A stretch of 64,000 nucleotides of DNA from Leclercia sp. S52 (lineage in GTDB: Bacteria > Pseudomonadota > Gammaproteobacteria > Enterobacterales > Enterobacteriaceae), in contig NZ_CP152474.1 in the NCBI RefSeq assembly GCF_039727615.1, positions 4,868,898 through 4,932,897 of the forward strand. Reading direction: 5' to 3'. This document shows, piece after piece, positions 55,033 to 64,000 of the stretch. Each line of letters begins with the position of its first letter. Within the stretch, counting starts at the first letter, position 1. The notes under the pieces are model-generated. The model searched no databases, was not told where the DNA came from, and saw nothing but the letters and a program-made list of their open reading frames with translations. The translations under genes and the position numbers were made by a program.

Positions 55033-56176
55033 GATGCGCTGCGGGCCGGATAAGCAAAAGGAGGAGAATGCAGAGCATGCTACAGCCAATCAGCACCCCG
55101 ATCAGCATATTCAATGCATTCAGCCCCATTATGGCTGCCAGCCAAATCCACAGCGAAGAGCCGCAAACCTGAGCGATACCCAGCACCGAGCTGGCTACGC
55201 CTGCGCGCAGCGCGAACGGGCCGAGTGCCTGGCTCATCGCCACGCCAAAGCCCACCGAGAACCCGGCGCAAATCAGCGTAATGCCCGCCAGCATCAGGGC
55301 ATGGGAACTGGCGGTCGCCAGAATCACCCCTGCCGCCAGAAACAGCACCTGCGAGGTCAGCATCAAGGTGCGCTGGCGGAAGAGGTTCAGCGCAAACGGC
55401 GTCGAGAACGAGACCGCCATACTGACCAGTGCGGTTGAGGCCATCACCATGGAATATTCTCCGCGATCGAAGCCCATCACTTCCATCAGCAACACCGGGG
55501 AAACGTTTACATAGGTAAGGATCACCGCCACGCTCAGGGTGGTGACCAGCAAGCGGCTGATGAAGAAGCGGTTGAGCAGCTTCTCGTCCGGCGGGATCGA
55601 CGCGCTATGGCTCCGGTTTTGCGCCCCGGGGTGAGTCTCTTTCAGAACCGCGATCGACAGGATGAAGACCAGCATCCCCATTGCCGCCATCGTCCAGAAC
55701 AGGCTCTGCCACGGGAACTGCAGCATGATCAGGTAGCCCACCACCGGCGCCAGCACCGGGATAATGCAGGTGATGCCGTTCATCATGGAGAGCACTTTGG
55801 CGCGACGCTGGGCGCTTAAGGTATCGCGCAGAATGGCAAAGGCCACCACGTAGCAGCCGCCTGCCCCGACGCCCTGGATAAAGCGTCCGGTAAGGAACAG
55901 GGAACTCTCCTCTGCCAGTGAACACAGCACGGAGGCCAGAGCAAAAATCACCGCCCCGGTAATGGCGACCGGCTGTCGCCCGGCTTTGTCGGCAATCTTC
56001 CCGGCAAACACCATCGACGACGCCATCCCCGCGAGGTAGGCCGAAAACGCGATATGCAGCTGCGCTTCGCTGGCACCCAGATCGCGGGCGATGTGCGGCA
56101 GCCCCACCAGATACATATCAATGCCCGATGGATAAAGCAGCACCAGCGCAAAACTACAAAACAGAAAACGAGCCAT
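55001..56176 (-). CDS. mdtL: MFS multidrug efflux protein MdtL
   Basis: A 12-helix DHA1 drug:proton antiporter. The ATG at 56176 gives 391 residues, as in E. coli, starting [20 protein letters not shown]; the long upstream extension is rejected. The first cytoplasmic loop has [14 protein letters not shown] (MFS motif A). It lies downstream of tnaB, as in E. coli. Confidence 0.93.
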   Translation of the reverse strand: MARFLFCSFALVLLYPSGIDMYLVGLPHIARDLGASEAQLHIAFSAYLAGMASSMVFAGKIADKAGRQPVAITGAVIFALASVLCSLAEESSLFLTGRFIQGVGAGGCYVVAFAILRDTLSAQRRAKVLSMMNGITCIIPVLAPVVGYLIMLQFPWQSLFWTMAAMGMLVFILSIAVLKETHPGAQNRSHSASIPPDEKLLNRFFISRLLVTTLSVAVILTYVNVSPVLLMEVMGFDRGEYSMVMASTALVSMAVSFSTPFALNLFRQRTLMLTSQVLFLAAGVILATASSHALMLAGITLICAGFSVGFGVAMSQALGPFALRAGVASSVLGIAQVCGSSLWIWLAAIMGLNALNMLIGVLIGCSMLCILLLLLIRPAAHHEEAPQQSRS

Positions 56177-56288
56177 AACACCCCCCATAAAGTCAGGCAA
56201 GAAGCATAGGGGGATAAAGGGGAAGTGGCGAGTTGCCATTTGGACAAAGGTGATTTCCTGCGAGGAAATCACCTTTTGGGGAGCGGAT

Positions 56289-57546
56289 TTAGCCAAAGCG
56301 CGGTAAGAAATGGAAGGTATTCCCGAACCAGCAAACGATGACCACCACCCCGAACAGGATCACCAGCGAGGGAACCACCCTACCGCCCCAGACGGTGAAG
56401 GTCTTATTCGGGAATTTCTGTCTCGCTTTCAGCGCGAGGACTGCCGGGACAATCACCGCCCAGATGGTTGCGCACAAACCCGCCCCGCCAATGCCGTAGA
56501 TAAAGCCGTTCGGGAAAATCAGGTAGAGCAGGGTCGGCGGCAGGAAGGTCAGCATGATCGTTTTCAGGCGACCTGACGGTGAATTGTCGAGTTTAAAGAG
56601 GTCGGCAAGATAGTCGAACAGCCCTAAGGTGACGCCGAAGAACGAGCTGGCCACTGCTAAGTTTGAGAAAACCAGTAAGCAAAATTCGATCACTCCATGC
56701 TGCCGGGTGCCGAGGAATGATTTCACCAGCGAATCGACATTGCCCCCGGACGAGATGATCTCGCTGAAGCTGTCGCGGGTAATGTTACCCATCGTGCAGT
56801 AGAGCCAGAACAGATAGATAAACAGGGCCAGCAGCGAGCCATAGACAATGCTTTTAATCAGTTTATCTTTGCGTTTGCCGTAGCAGATGATCAGGCTGGG
56901 AATGTTGCCATGAAACCCAAACGATGCCAGACAGACGGGCAGGGCCATAAAGATGTAGGGGAAGTAGGTGGTATTGCTGGCCGATGTAACCTTAATGTCT
57001 CTTAAAATTGAATAATCGACCTGGAAGAAGAAGGAGCCAAACACCACGATAAAGGCGATGATCTTAATGCCTAAAAACAGCGAGGTAATGCGGCTGGCCG
57101 CCAGTGAACTAAACCACAATACGCCCGCAACGAAGATTGCCGTACAGACACCCACTATCCGGGGATTCACATGCGTCCCCTGGTTCATGGCGATGGTTTC
57201 ACTGATGATAGCGCCGTTTGCGGAGATATAGGCATACGTCAGAATATAAAGCACAAAGGCGACCGTGAAGCCGCTGACGATATTCCATTTATTGCCGATC
57301 AGATCTTTGGTAATCGTATTAAAGCTTGAACCGACGGGATAATTTAAATTTGCTTCTAACAATAATAGCCCGGAGTGAAGCATTGAAAACCAGGCGATAA
57401 TTAAAATAAACGCGCCCCAAAAAAACCATGCCCCTGCCAGATCCACGGGTAAAGCAAACATCCCCCCCGCCAATAACTGTACCCGCTATAACCATGACAC
57501 CCCATACCGACGAGTGTTTAGTCTCTAATTCTAATGCGTTATCCAT
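56289..57546 (-). pseudogene. tnaB: Tryptophan permease TnaB, frameshifted at a poly-G run
   Basis: A low-affinity Trp:H+ symporter of the aromatic amino-acid permease (HAAAP) family. The first frame from ATG 57546 reads WGVMVIAGTVIGGG and then diverts; the second frame resumes MFALPVDLAGAWFFWGAF and continues to FHFLPRFG. Seven C on the plus strand (57462-57468) cause the break; six restore one 418-residue protein (E. coli 415). If real, Trp uptake for indole production would fall back on other permeases. It is the last gene of tnaCAB. Confidence 0.88.
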
Positions 57547-57635
57547 GGTGCCCCCATCAATGTGGCAAGCCTGACGTTGTTGAACTATTTATTTTGCGGG
57601 TGGCTAAAATTATTTAGCCACCCGGGGACAGAAGG

Positions 57636-59051
57636 TTAAACTTCTTTCAGTTTGGCGGTGAAGTGACGTAATACTTTAGGTTCGTAGGTGAAGGTTAATC
57701 CTTTAATGTTCATCGCATTTTCTTTAACGTGTTTAAAGGCTTCGACGATGAAATCCATATGCGATTGCGTATAGGTGGCACGCGGAATAGTCAAACGCAG
57801 CAGCTCTGCCGGGCAGGGTAACTGCTTACCGGTCTTCGGATCGCGGCCCAGTAAGAACGAACCAATTTCCACAGCCCGAATACCGGCCACTTTATAGAGC
57901 TCACAGGCCAGCGCCTGCGCCGGGAACTGTTCGGCAGGAATATGCGGCAAGAGCTTACCGGCATCCACAAAGGCAGCATGGCCGCCGGCCTGCTGGCAAA
58001 CCACGCCGATGGCTTCCAGGCCGTCGACCAGGTACTGGACCTGATTAATACGGTATGCCAGCCAGTCCTGGCCCATGCCGTCGTGCAGGCCGACAGCCAG
58101 ACGCTCCATGGCACCCCCTTCCAGGCCGCCGTAGGTCGGGAAGCCTTCCTGGACGACGCACAAGGTTCTGCACTCGGTATAGACGTCGAAATAGTCGTCA
58201 TTCTTAATGCACAGCAGGCCGCCCATCGGCACCATGGCATCTTTTTTAGCCGACATGGCCAGCATATCTGCGTATTTGTACGTTTCGCGAGTAATTTCCG
58301 CGATCGTCCAGTCTTTATATTCCGCTTCACGTTTTTGAATAAAGTACGCATTCTCGGCGAAGCGTGCGGAGTCCATCACCACCGGGATGTCGTATTTTCT
58401 GGCAATCGCGTACATCGCCTTCAGGTTCGCCAGCGACACCGGCTGTCCACCGGCGGAGTTGCTGGTAATGGTGGCGACGATATACGGGACGTTGGCTGGA
58501 CCCACTTCTTCGATGCCGTTTTCCAGACCCTGCAGGTCAAAGTTGCCTTTAAAATCGTAACGAATGCCGGTATCAAAGGCCTCCTTGATATACACGTTGC
58601 GCACGGTACAGCCGTTTATCTGGCTGTGACCCTGGGTGGTATCAAAAAAGTAGTTAGAGAAGGCGACCATTTTCGTGCGATCTAAGCCTTTCTCCTGCTC
58701 GCGCTTTTTAATGAGCACCGGAATATAGATCTGCTCAGCGCCGCGCCCCTGATGGGTCGGAATAGTGTACTGATAACCGAAAATACTTTTCACGGCGTCG
58801 GACAGCGCATAGTAACTGCGGCTTCCGCTATAGGCTTCGTCTCCGCGCAGCATGGCGGCCTGCATATTCTGTGTAACCGCACCGGTGCCGCTGTCGGTCA
58901 GTAAATCAATAAATACGTCTTCGCTATCCAGCAGGAAAGGGTTCATACCCGATTTAATAATCGCGTTGTCGCGATGCTCCCTTGTGGTGCGCTTAACCGG
59001 CTCAATAACTCTGATGCGAAATGGCTCTGGTAAATGTTTGAAGTTTTCCAT
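57636..59051 (-). CDS. tnaA: Tryptophanase
   Basis: A PLP enzyme that splits L-tryptophan into indole, pyruvate and ammonia. It has 471 residues, as in E. coli, from [10 protein letters not shown] (ATG 59051). The PLP-binding Lys (E. coli K270) is in [13 protein letters not shown], and the substrate and cofactor segments SGSRSYYAL and [10 protein letters not shown] are conserved. Its presence predicts an indole-positive strain. A leader gene tnaC lies 228 bases upstream. Confidence 0.98.
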   Translation of the reverse strand: MENFKHLPEPFRIRVIEPVKRTTREHRDNAIIKSGMNPFLLDSEDVFIDLLTDSGTGAVTQNMQAAMLRGDEAYSGSRSYYALSDAVKSIFGYQYTIPTHQGRGAEQIYIPVLIKKREQEKGLDRTKMVAFSNYFFDTTQGHSQINGCTVRNVYIKEAFDTGIRYDFKGNFDLQGLENGIEEVGPANVPYIVATITSNSAGGQPVSLANLKAMYAIARKYDIPVVMDSARFAENAYFIQKREAEYKDWTIAEITRETYKYADMLAMSAKKDAMVPMGGLLCIKNDDYFDVYTECRTLCVVQEGFPTYGGLEGGAMERLAVGLHDGMGQDWLAYRINQVQYLVDGLEAIGVVCQQAGGHAAFVDAGKLLPHIPAEQFPAQALACELYKVAGIRAVEIGSFLLGRDPKTGKQLPCPAELLRLTIPRATYTQSHMDFIVEAFKHVKENAMNIKGLTFTYEPKVLRHFTAKLKEV

Positions 59052-59279
59052 TATATAATTCCTGTTTTTATCGCAGCGGTGCGGGTGGCTATTTTTAATA
59101 ACCATTAATTCAGGCATACCTGATCAGCGATACCGCTACGCAATCGGGAGAGTATATTCCACCGACAGAGGCGTGCAGCAGCATAATTGCAGCCTTACGG
59201 GCGCAATGATTTCAGGCATACCAAATAAATAGAGTGTTAATCTATTCAGGTTGCATAGAGAAAGAGAGACGAAGGGAGA

Positions 59280-59357
59280 TTACGGATGGTGATTGACAAT
59301 TTTATTGTCAATATTGAACCACTTAGAAGTGAGATATGTATTTAAGATAATCGTCAT
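59280..59357 (-). CDS. tnaC: Tryptophanase operon leader peptide TnaC
   Basis: A 25-residue ORF begins MTIILNTYLT and includes SKWFNIDNKIV, ending HHP. It starts at ATG 59357, nine bases after GAGGAT. The residues that matter for ribosome stalling in E. coli TnaC (Trp12, Asp16 and Pro24 before the stop) are present here as Trp13, Asp17 and Pro25, with identical spacing. In E. coli tryptophan bound to the stalled ribosome blocks Rho access to the spacer and allows tnaA transcription. The spacer to tnaA (59052-59279) shows no intrinsic terminator, as expected for Rho control. Confidence 0.93.
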   Translation of the reverse strand: MTIILNTYLTSKWFNIDNKIVNHHP

Positions 59358-59429
59358 TGATTTATCCTCATTAGACACGCTACTACACTATTCGAATGAG
59401 AATATTTGTCTATGTGCAGGTATATTAAT

Positions 59430-59445
59430 TGTGATTGTAATCACA
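59430..59445 (-). promoter_or_regulatory. CRP site of the tna promoter
   Basis: TGTGATTGTAATCACA is a perfect CRP palindrome, about 73 bases before tnaC. E. coli tna is strictly CRP-dependent and has a similar site. Confidence 0.85.
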
Positions 59446-59495
59446 GAGAACATAACAGATATATTTGGTATTTATTCAGGTAATATAGAAAAGGA

Positions 59496-59531
59496 AAAAG
59501 CCGCAATAACAGGGGTGTTATGCGGCTTTTA
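59496..59531 (-). terminator. mnmE terminator
   Basis: A hairpin AAAAGCCGCAATAAC/GTTATGCGGCTTTT with one bulged base and a short loop lies 20 bases after the mnmE stop, with a U-run on the minus strand. It separates mnmE from the tna promoter. Confidence 0.8.
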
Positions 59532-59550
59532 GCGGAGGGCTGAAACGGGT

Positions 59551-60915
59551 TTATTTCCCGATGCAGAAACTGGAGAAGATGCGCCCCAGCAGGTCATCCG
59601 AGGTAAACTCCCCGGTGATCTCGCTTAACGCCTGCTGCGCCAGACGCAGCTCTTCCGCCAGCAATTCCCCGGCCCAGGCACCCAGCAGCTGCGCTTTGCC
59701 CTGATCCAGATGCATCGCCGCCTGTTCCAGCGCCTGCAGATGGCGACGACGGGCGAGGAAACCGCCCTCCATGCTGGTATCAAAGCCCATGCTCTGCTTC
59801 AGATGGTTGCGCAGCGCATCCACCCCCTCGCCGGTGCGCGCCGACAGGCGGATCAGTGAGTGACCATTCACATCACTCAGACCCAGGGTTTCGCCGGTGA
59901 CGTCGGCTTTGTTACGCACCACGGTGATCGGCAGTTTCGCCGGCAGACGGGCGATAAAGTCCGGCCAGATCTCCGCCGGGTCGATCGCTGCAGTGGTCGT
60001 GCCATCGACCATAAACAGCACCCGGTCAGCCTGCTCAATCTCCTGCCAGGCGCGCTCGATACCGATACGCTCCACTTCGTCGCTGGCATCGCGCAGGCCG
60101 GCGGTGTCGATGATATGCAGCGGCATACCGTCGATATGAATATGCTCGCGCAGCACGTCGCGGGTGGTGCCGGCAATGTCGGTGACAATCGCCGCTTCAC
60201 GGCCCGCCAGCGCGTTCAGCAGGCTCGATTTCCCGGCGTTCGGACGCCCGGCAATCACCACCTTCATCCCTTCGCGCAGCAGGCTGCCCTGACGCGCTTC
60301 GGCGCGCACCGCGTCGAGATCGGCCATCACGTCGTTAAGCTGGGCTTCGATTTTGCCATCGGAGAGGAAGTCGATCTCCTCATCCGGGAAATCAATGGCC
60401 GCTTCCACGTAGATCCGCAGGTGAGTAAGTGCTTCCACAAGGTGGTTAACGCGGTTGGAAAAAGCGCCCTGCAGCGAGTTGAGGGCCGAGCGGGCGGCCT
60501 GCTCGGAGCTGGCGTCGATCAGGTCGGCAATCGCCTCGGCCTGGGCCAGATCCAGCTTATCGTTGAGGAAGGCGCGTTCGGAGAACTCGCCCGGCTTCGC
60601 AATGCGCAGGCCGGGCAGGGTCAGAATGCGTTTCAGCAGCAGGTCGAGGATCACCGGCCCGCCGTGGCCCTGCAGTTCGAGCACGTCTTCACCGGTAAAG
60701 GAGTTCGGGCCCGGGAACCACAGCGCGATGCCCTGGTCCAGCGCCGTGCCGTCGTTATCTTTAAACGGCAGATAGTCGGCGTAGCGCGGCTTGGGTAGTT
60801 TACCCAGCACCGCTTCTGCCACCTCGCGCGCCTTCAGGCCAGAGATACGCAGAATGCCCACACCACCGCGTCCCGGTGGGGTTGCCTGGGCGACGATAGT
60901 GTCGTTATGGCTCAT
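59551..60915 (-). CDS. mnmE: tRNA-modifying GTPase MnmE (TrmE)
   Basis: The partner of MnmG in wobble U34 modification. It has 454 residues. The N-terminal folate-binding domain is followed by helices with an inserted G domain: GRPNAGKSS (G1), DIAGTTRD (G2), DTAGLRD (G3) and NKAD (G4). The C-terminus CIGK carries the invariant Cys. It lies downstream of yidC, separated by an attenuating hairpin. Confidence 0.98.
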   Translation of the reverse strand: MSHNDTIVAQATPPGRGGVGILRISGLKAREVAEAVLGKLPKPRYADYLPFKDNDGTALDQGIALWFPGPNSFTGEDVLELQGHGGPVILDLLLKRILTLPGLRIAKPGEFSERAFLNDKLDLAQAEAIADLIDASSEQAARSALNSLQGAFSNRVNHLVEALTHLRIYVEAAIDFPDEEIDFLSDGKIEAQLNDVMADLDAVRAEARQGSLLREGMKVVIAGRPNAGKSSLLNALAGREAAIVTDIAGTTRDVLREHIHIDGMPLHIIDTAGLRDASDEVERIGIERAWQEIEQADRVLFMVDGTTTAAIDPAEIWPDFIARLPAKLPITVVRNKADVTGETLGLSDVNGHSLIRLSARTGEGVDALRNHLKQSMGFDTSMEGGFLARRRHLQALEQAAMHLDQGKAQLLGAWAGELLAEELRLAQQALSEITGEFTSDDLLGRIFSSFCIGK

Positions 60916-60936
60916 GGTTTGTCTCTTCTTAATGCA

Positions 60937-61013
60937 ATAAAAAAGGCGGTCAACAGACCGCCCTTTAATTTATGTTCCGTTTGCCGGGTGGCGCTTCGCT
61001 TACCCGGCCTACT
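60937..61013 (-). terminator. Hairpin and REP between yidC and mnmE
   Basis: A stem GGCGGTC/GACCGCC (60945-60951 and 60956-60962), followed on the minus strand by a U-run, sits between yidC and mnmE, so mnmE is partly uncoupled from yidC. A REP unit (GCCGGGTGGCGCTTCGCTTA...CCCGGCC, 60983-61010) lies beside it. Confidence 0.75.
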
Positions 61014-61018
61014 CAATG

Positions 61019-62659
61019 TCAGGAATTTTTCTTCTCGCGGCTATGCAGGCCACGTTTTTCCAGACCACGGTAGATCAGCTGCTGCTGAAGGATGGTTACC
61101 AGGTTGCTGACGATATAGTACAGCACCAGACCTGACGGGAACCACAGGAAGAACACGGTGAAGATGACCGGCATAAAGGTCATGATCTTCTGCTGCATCG
61201 GGTCGGTCACGGTGGTTGGCGACATCTTCTGGATGAAGAACATCGTCACGCCCATCAGGATCGGCAGGATGTAGTACGGGTCCTGTGCGGACAGGTCATG
61301 GATCCACAGTGCGAACGGCGCATGGCGCAGCTCAACGGAGCCCATCAGCATGTAGTACAGCGCAAGGAAGATTGGCATCTGGATCAGCAGCGGGAAGCAG
61401 CCACCCAGTGGGTTCACTTTCTCGGCTTTATACAGGGCCATCATCTCCTGGCTCTGACGCTGTTTGTCATCGCCCAGACGCTCACGCATTGCCGCAATTT
61501 TCGGCTGCAGCATACGCATCTTCGCCATGGAGGTGTACTGCGCTTTGGTCAGCGGGTACATGATGCCACGAACGATGAAGGTGATAACAATGATGGAGAA
61601 GCCCCAGTTGCCCAGGAAGCTGTGGATGAACTTCAGCAGTTTGAACAGCGGCTGAGAGATGAACCACAACCAACCGTAGTCTACGGTCAGATCCAGGTGC
61701 GGTGCGACGGCAGCCATTTTGTCCTGGATTTCCGGACCGACCCACAGGGTGCTGCCCAGCGTACCGGTTTGACCCGGCTGAACCAGAACCGGCTCAGACT
61801 TATAGCCGATAGCGGCAACGCCGTTCAGGTTAGCGGTATAGAAATTATTGGAACCCGCGTTATTCGGCACCCATGCGGTCGCGAAATACTGTTGCAGCAT
61901 CGCCACCCAACCGCCTTTCGAGCTGACGTTCAGGTTTTCGTTATCGGCGATGGTGTCGAATTTGTATTTCTCGTACTTGGTATCCGGCGTGGAGTACGCT
62001 GCGCCACGGAAGGTATGCAACGCGAAGTTGTTGCTTCCGGTGTCACGGTGCGTCGGCAGATTGATGGTTTGCTTCAGCTGACCAAAGGTGGAGAGCTCCA
62101 GCGGTTTCTCGCCGGTGTTCTGCACGCTATAGCCCACGTTCACCGCAAATTCACCGCGTTTCAGGGTGAAGGTTTTGGTGAAGGTGTTGCCCGCTGCATC
62201 GGTGTAAGTCATCGGGATCGCGATTTCGTTCTGGCCATCAGCCAGCACAAACGCATCTTTATCGACGTTATACAGTGGACGTGCGCCATTAGCCGGGTTA
62301 TCCGGGCCATCACGACCGGTCAGGCCGCTCTGTGCCTGATAGATAAACTGCGGCGTGGTTTCCAGTAACTGGAACGGCTCGTTAGAACCGAGCTCTTTCG
62401 GGTAAGTTACCAGCAGCGCTTGCTCAACATCACCACCACGGGTGTTGATAGTCAGCTCAAGCACATCGGTCTTAACCGTAATCAGTTTACCCTGGCCACT
62501 GGCCGGTACGCCCTGGTCGGCGGCGCTACCCGCTGCGGTGGTCGTTGTCTGCGTGACCTGCTGCTGAGGTTGAGGATTTTTATCCTGCTCCCAAGCCTGG
62601 AAGATCATGAAAGACACGAACAACAAAGCGATGATAAGAAGATTGCGTTGCGAATCCAT
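61019..62659 (-). CDS. yidC: Membrane protein insertase YidC
   Basis: Inserts and folds inner-membrane proteins alone or with SecYEG, including subunits a and c of the ATP synthase encoded in this window. It has 546 residues (E. coli 548). An N-terminal membrane anchor (residues 5-22) is followed by a large periplasmic beta domain and the five-helix core with the hydrophilic-groove Arg in [14 protein letters not shown]. Confidence 0.98.
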   Translation of the reverse strand: MDSQRNLLIIALLFVSFMIFQAWEQDKNPQPQQQVTQTTTTAAGSAADQGVPASGQGKLITVKTDVLELTINTRGGDVEQALLVTYPKELGSNEPFQLLETTPQFIYQAQSGLTGRDGPDNPANGARPLYNVDKDAFVLADGQNEIAIPMTYTDAAGNTFTKTFTLKRGEFAVNVGYSVQNTGEKPLELSTFGQLKQTINLPTHRDTGSNNFALHTFRGAAYSTPDTKYEKYKFDTIADNENLNVSSKGGWVAMLQQYFATAWVPNNAGSNNFYTANLNGVAAIGYKSEPVLVQPGQTGTLGSTLWVGPEIQDKMAAVAPHLDLTVDYGWLWFISQPLFKLLKFIHSFLGNWGFSIIVITFIVRGIMYPLTKAQYTSMAKMRMLQPKIAAMRERLGDDKQRQSQEMMALYKAEKVNPLGGCFPLLIQMPIFLALYYMLMGSVELRHAPFALWIHDLSAQDPYYILPILMGVTMFFIQKMSPTTVTDPMQQKIMTFMPVIFTVFFLWFPSGLVLYYIVSNLVTILQQQLIYRGLEKRGLHSREKKNS

Positions 62660-62661
62660 CG

Positions 62662-62919
62662 TTAGTGTTCTCTGGTATCAAAAGGTCCTGGAGGGACGGG
62701 ATCGTCTCCACCTGGGTGTAAAGGGTGGCATTTTAATACGCGTTTCACCGTCAACCAACTGCCTTTTATCACACCAAACCTGCGCAATGCCTCAATTCCG
62801 TAGCTTGAGCATGTCGGTGTGAAACGGCAGTGTGGCCCGAGTAGCGGACTAATCAGGCGTTGATAGACCCGGATAAGGCCGATCAGGACCCGTGAGCCAG
62901 GCGACAGTGGCGGCGCCAT
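62662..62919 (-). CDS. yidD: Membrane protein insertion efficiency factor YidD
   Basis: An 85-residue amphipathic, membrane-associated protein (DUF37) with the conserved [14 protein letters not shown] and [13 protein letters not shown] motifs. It overlaps rnpA by 37 bases and sits two bases before yidC, so it is coupled to both. It helps YidC-dependent insertion. Confidence 0.97.
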   Translation of the reverse strand: MAPPLSPGSRVLIGLIRVYQRLISPLLGPHCRFTPTCSSYGIEALRRFGVIKGSWLTVKRVLKCHPLHPGGDDPVPPGPFDTREH

Positions 62920-63242
62920 AATTTTTCCAACGCTTCCGAGAGAGCACGGTTATCGAGGTCGGCAACCCCTTTTTTAGCCACCACCACGAAATCCATTGAA
63001 GGCAGTTCATGTTGACGTAAACGGAAGCTTTCACGCGTCAGACGTTTAATCCGATTGCGTTCGTGCGCACGCTTTACGTTTTTCTTGGCGACAGTGAGAC
63101 CGATACGGGGATGCCCCAGCGAATTTTGGCGGCCGAGGATGGTGATTTGCGGCGTGCCAGCCCGTTGTGGCTGCTGGAAGACGAAAGTGAAATGAGTGGG
63201 AGTTAACAAACGTAACTCCCTGGGAAATGCTAGCTTAACCAC
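62883..63242 (-). CDS. rnpA: Ribonuclease P protein component
   Basis: A basic 119-residue protein that assists RNase P RNA in maturing tRNA 5' ends. The signature ARENRIKRL-type motif is [15 protein letters not shown]. The start is GTG at 63242 ([12 protein letters not shown]), as in E. coli. It lies 16 bases after rpmH. Confidence 0.97.
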   Translation of the reverse strand: MVKLAFPRELRLLTPTHFTFVFQQPQRAGTPQITILGRQNSLGHPRIGLTVAKKNVKRAHERNRIKRLTRESFRLRQHELPSMDFVVVAKKGVADLDNRALSEALEKLWRRHCRLAHGS

Positions 63243-63258
63243 GCAGGGGTTAGCTTAA

Positions 63259-63411
<153 letters not shown>

Positions 63412-63501
63412 CTAAACTTGAATAAATTCAATGACTTTTTATGGTGTCCGAACGAATAACGAACAATGGACGCCGAAGCCATGGGTGATTAAAGAGGCCG
63501 G

Positions 63502-63530
63502 ATTGTAATAATTGTACACTCCAGAGTCAA
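63502..63530 (-). promoter_or_regulatory. rpmH promoter
   Basis: Minus-strand -35 TTGACT (63525-63530), a 17-base spacer and -10 TACAAT (63502-63507) lie about 100 bases upstream of rpmH and match the E. coli rpmH promoter. Confidence 0.85.
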
Positions 63531-64000
63531 TTCTCTTTCCTTATTTCCCGCGTCTTTCCGCACGTTTTTAGCGTGCAAATTGAGCAGCGTCAGACGCAGG
63601 TGTTCGAGTCCCACGCGACGGGTGGGGAATTATACGGGCTCCAGGGCAAATCGCAAGGATCGTCCAGGATCTTCGTTAGATCATTTCAGCAAAAAATCGT
63701 CTTTACTCATTAATTTTTCCAATATGCGGCCTAAATCGTGGGGGTGCTCCGTCAGGATCGTTTACACTTACCCCGTTTCGATCCTCCTGTGGATAAATCG
63801 GGAAGAAACTGTGAGAAACAGAAGATCTCTGGCTCAGTTTAGGCTATGATCCGCGGTCCTGATCGGATCCCAGGATCCTGGTCGGACAAAAACCGCAAAG
63901 AGCGGTTCGCACGTCCCCCTTAAACGCCGGGTCTTTTCGACGTGTGTCTACAATCATGACTATTCAATAGCTTTCTTTTTATGTTCGAGTGGAGTCCGCC
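63531..64000 (+). promoter_or_regulatory. dnaA promoter and leader region (gene begins beyond the window)
   Basis: The sequence follows the E. coli dnaA control region: a P1-like segment GATCGTTTACACTTACC (about 63756-63772), an exact DnaA box TGTGGATAA (63788-63796), then TTTAGGCTATGATCC with a P2 -10 TATGAT (63845-63850), and many GATC sites. It ends with GAGTGGAGTCCGCC, after which E. coli has the GTG start of dnaA. DnaA autorepression and SeqA control are therefore expected. No ORF here is convincing. Confidence 0.88.

Noticed and set aside
59293..59532. 79-codon plus-strand ORF across tnaC
   Set aside because: It is antisense to the well-supported tnaC leader and crosses the CRP site and mnmE terminator.
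61298..62368. 356-codon frame antisense to yidC
   Set aside because: Lies wholly inside yidC on the opposite strand with no supporting signals.

Overview
This window is the replication-origin region of an enteric bacterium (Enterobacteriaceae, moderately GC-rich, gene content close to Escherichia, Enterobacter, Leclercia and Klebsiella). It runs opposite to the usual E. coli map: it starts inside polA (minus strand) and ends immediately before the expected start codon of dnaA. The species cannot be fixed from the sequence alone. A tnaCAB (tryptophanase) operon implies an indole-positive organism, such as Leclercia or an indole-positive Klebsiella, rather than a typical Enterobacter cloacae.

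Layout. (1) 1-4.8 kb: polA 5' end, yihG, dsbA, srkA, yihD, mobA-mobB. (2) 4.8-10.3 kb: one ribosomal RNA operon on the minus strand (16S, tRNA-Glu, 23S, 5S) with P1/P2 promoters and a terminator. (3) 10.4-18.4 kb: yieP-hsrA and the ribose operon rbsDACBKR. (4) 18.5-25.7 kb: kup, ravA-viaA, asnA/asnC, mioC. (5) 25.7-26.0 kb: oriC, with DnaA boxes, AT-rich 13-mers and dense GATC sites. (6) 26.1-36.3 kb: mnmG, rsmG and the complete atpIBEFHAGDC operon. (7) 36.3-38.9 kb: an accessory islet between atpC and glmU, holding a possible 23-residue small protein with CRP-like palindromes and a family-9 pectate-lyase-like gene preceded by two KdgR-like boxes. (8) 39.0-47.2 kb: glmU-glmS and the phosphate regulon genes pstSCAB-phoU behind PHO boxes. 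(9) 47.4-57.5 kb: bglH behind an orphan BglG-type antiterminator, yieL, yieH, adeP, chrR, yieE, yidZ, mdtL, tnaB. (10) 57.6-64.0 kb: tnaA, tnaC, mnmE, yidC, yidD, rnpA, rpmH and the dnaA regulatory region.

Three things stand out. First, the rRNA operon joins a left flank that in E. coli borders rrnA (mobB) to a right flank that borders rrnC (yieP). The roughly 90 kb lying between those operons in E. coli is not here, which means either recombination between rrn operons or a misassembly. Second, six genes or gene pairs (hsrA, rbsA, pstC/pstA, the pectate-lyase-like gene, yidZ, tnaB) are out of frame exactly at runs of six to eight G or C. Similar one-base excesses seem to occur in the rRNA genes, so most of these breaks are probably sequence errors. 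Third, the atpC-glmU islet is the best candidate for undescribed biology in an otherwise conserved core region.

Family assignments and comparisons with E. coli come from recalled protein and DNA sequences; no database search was run.
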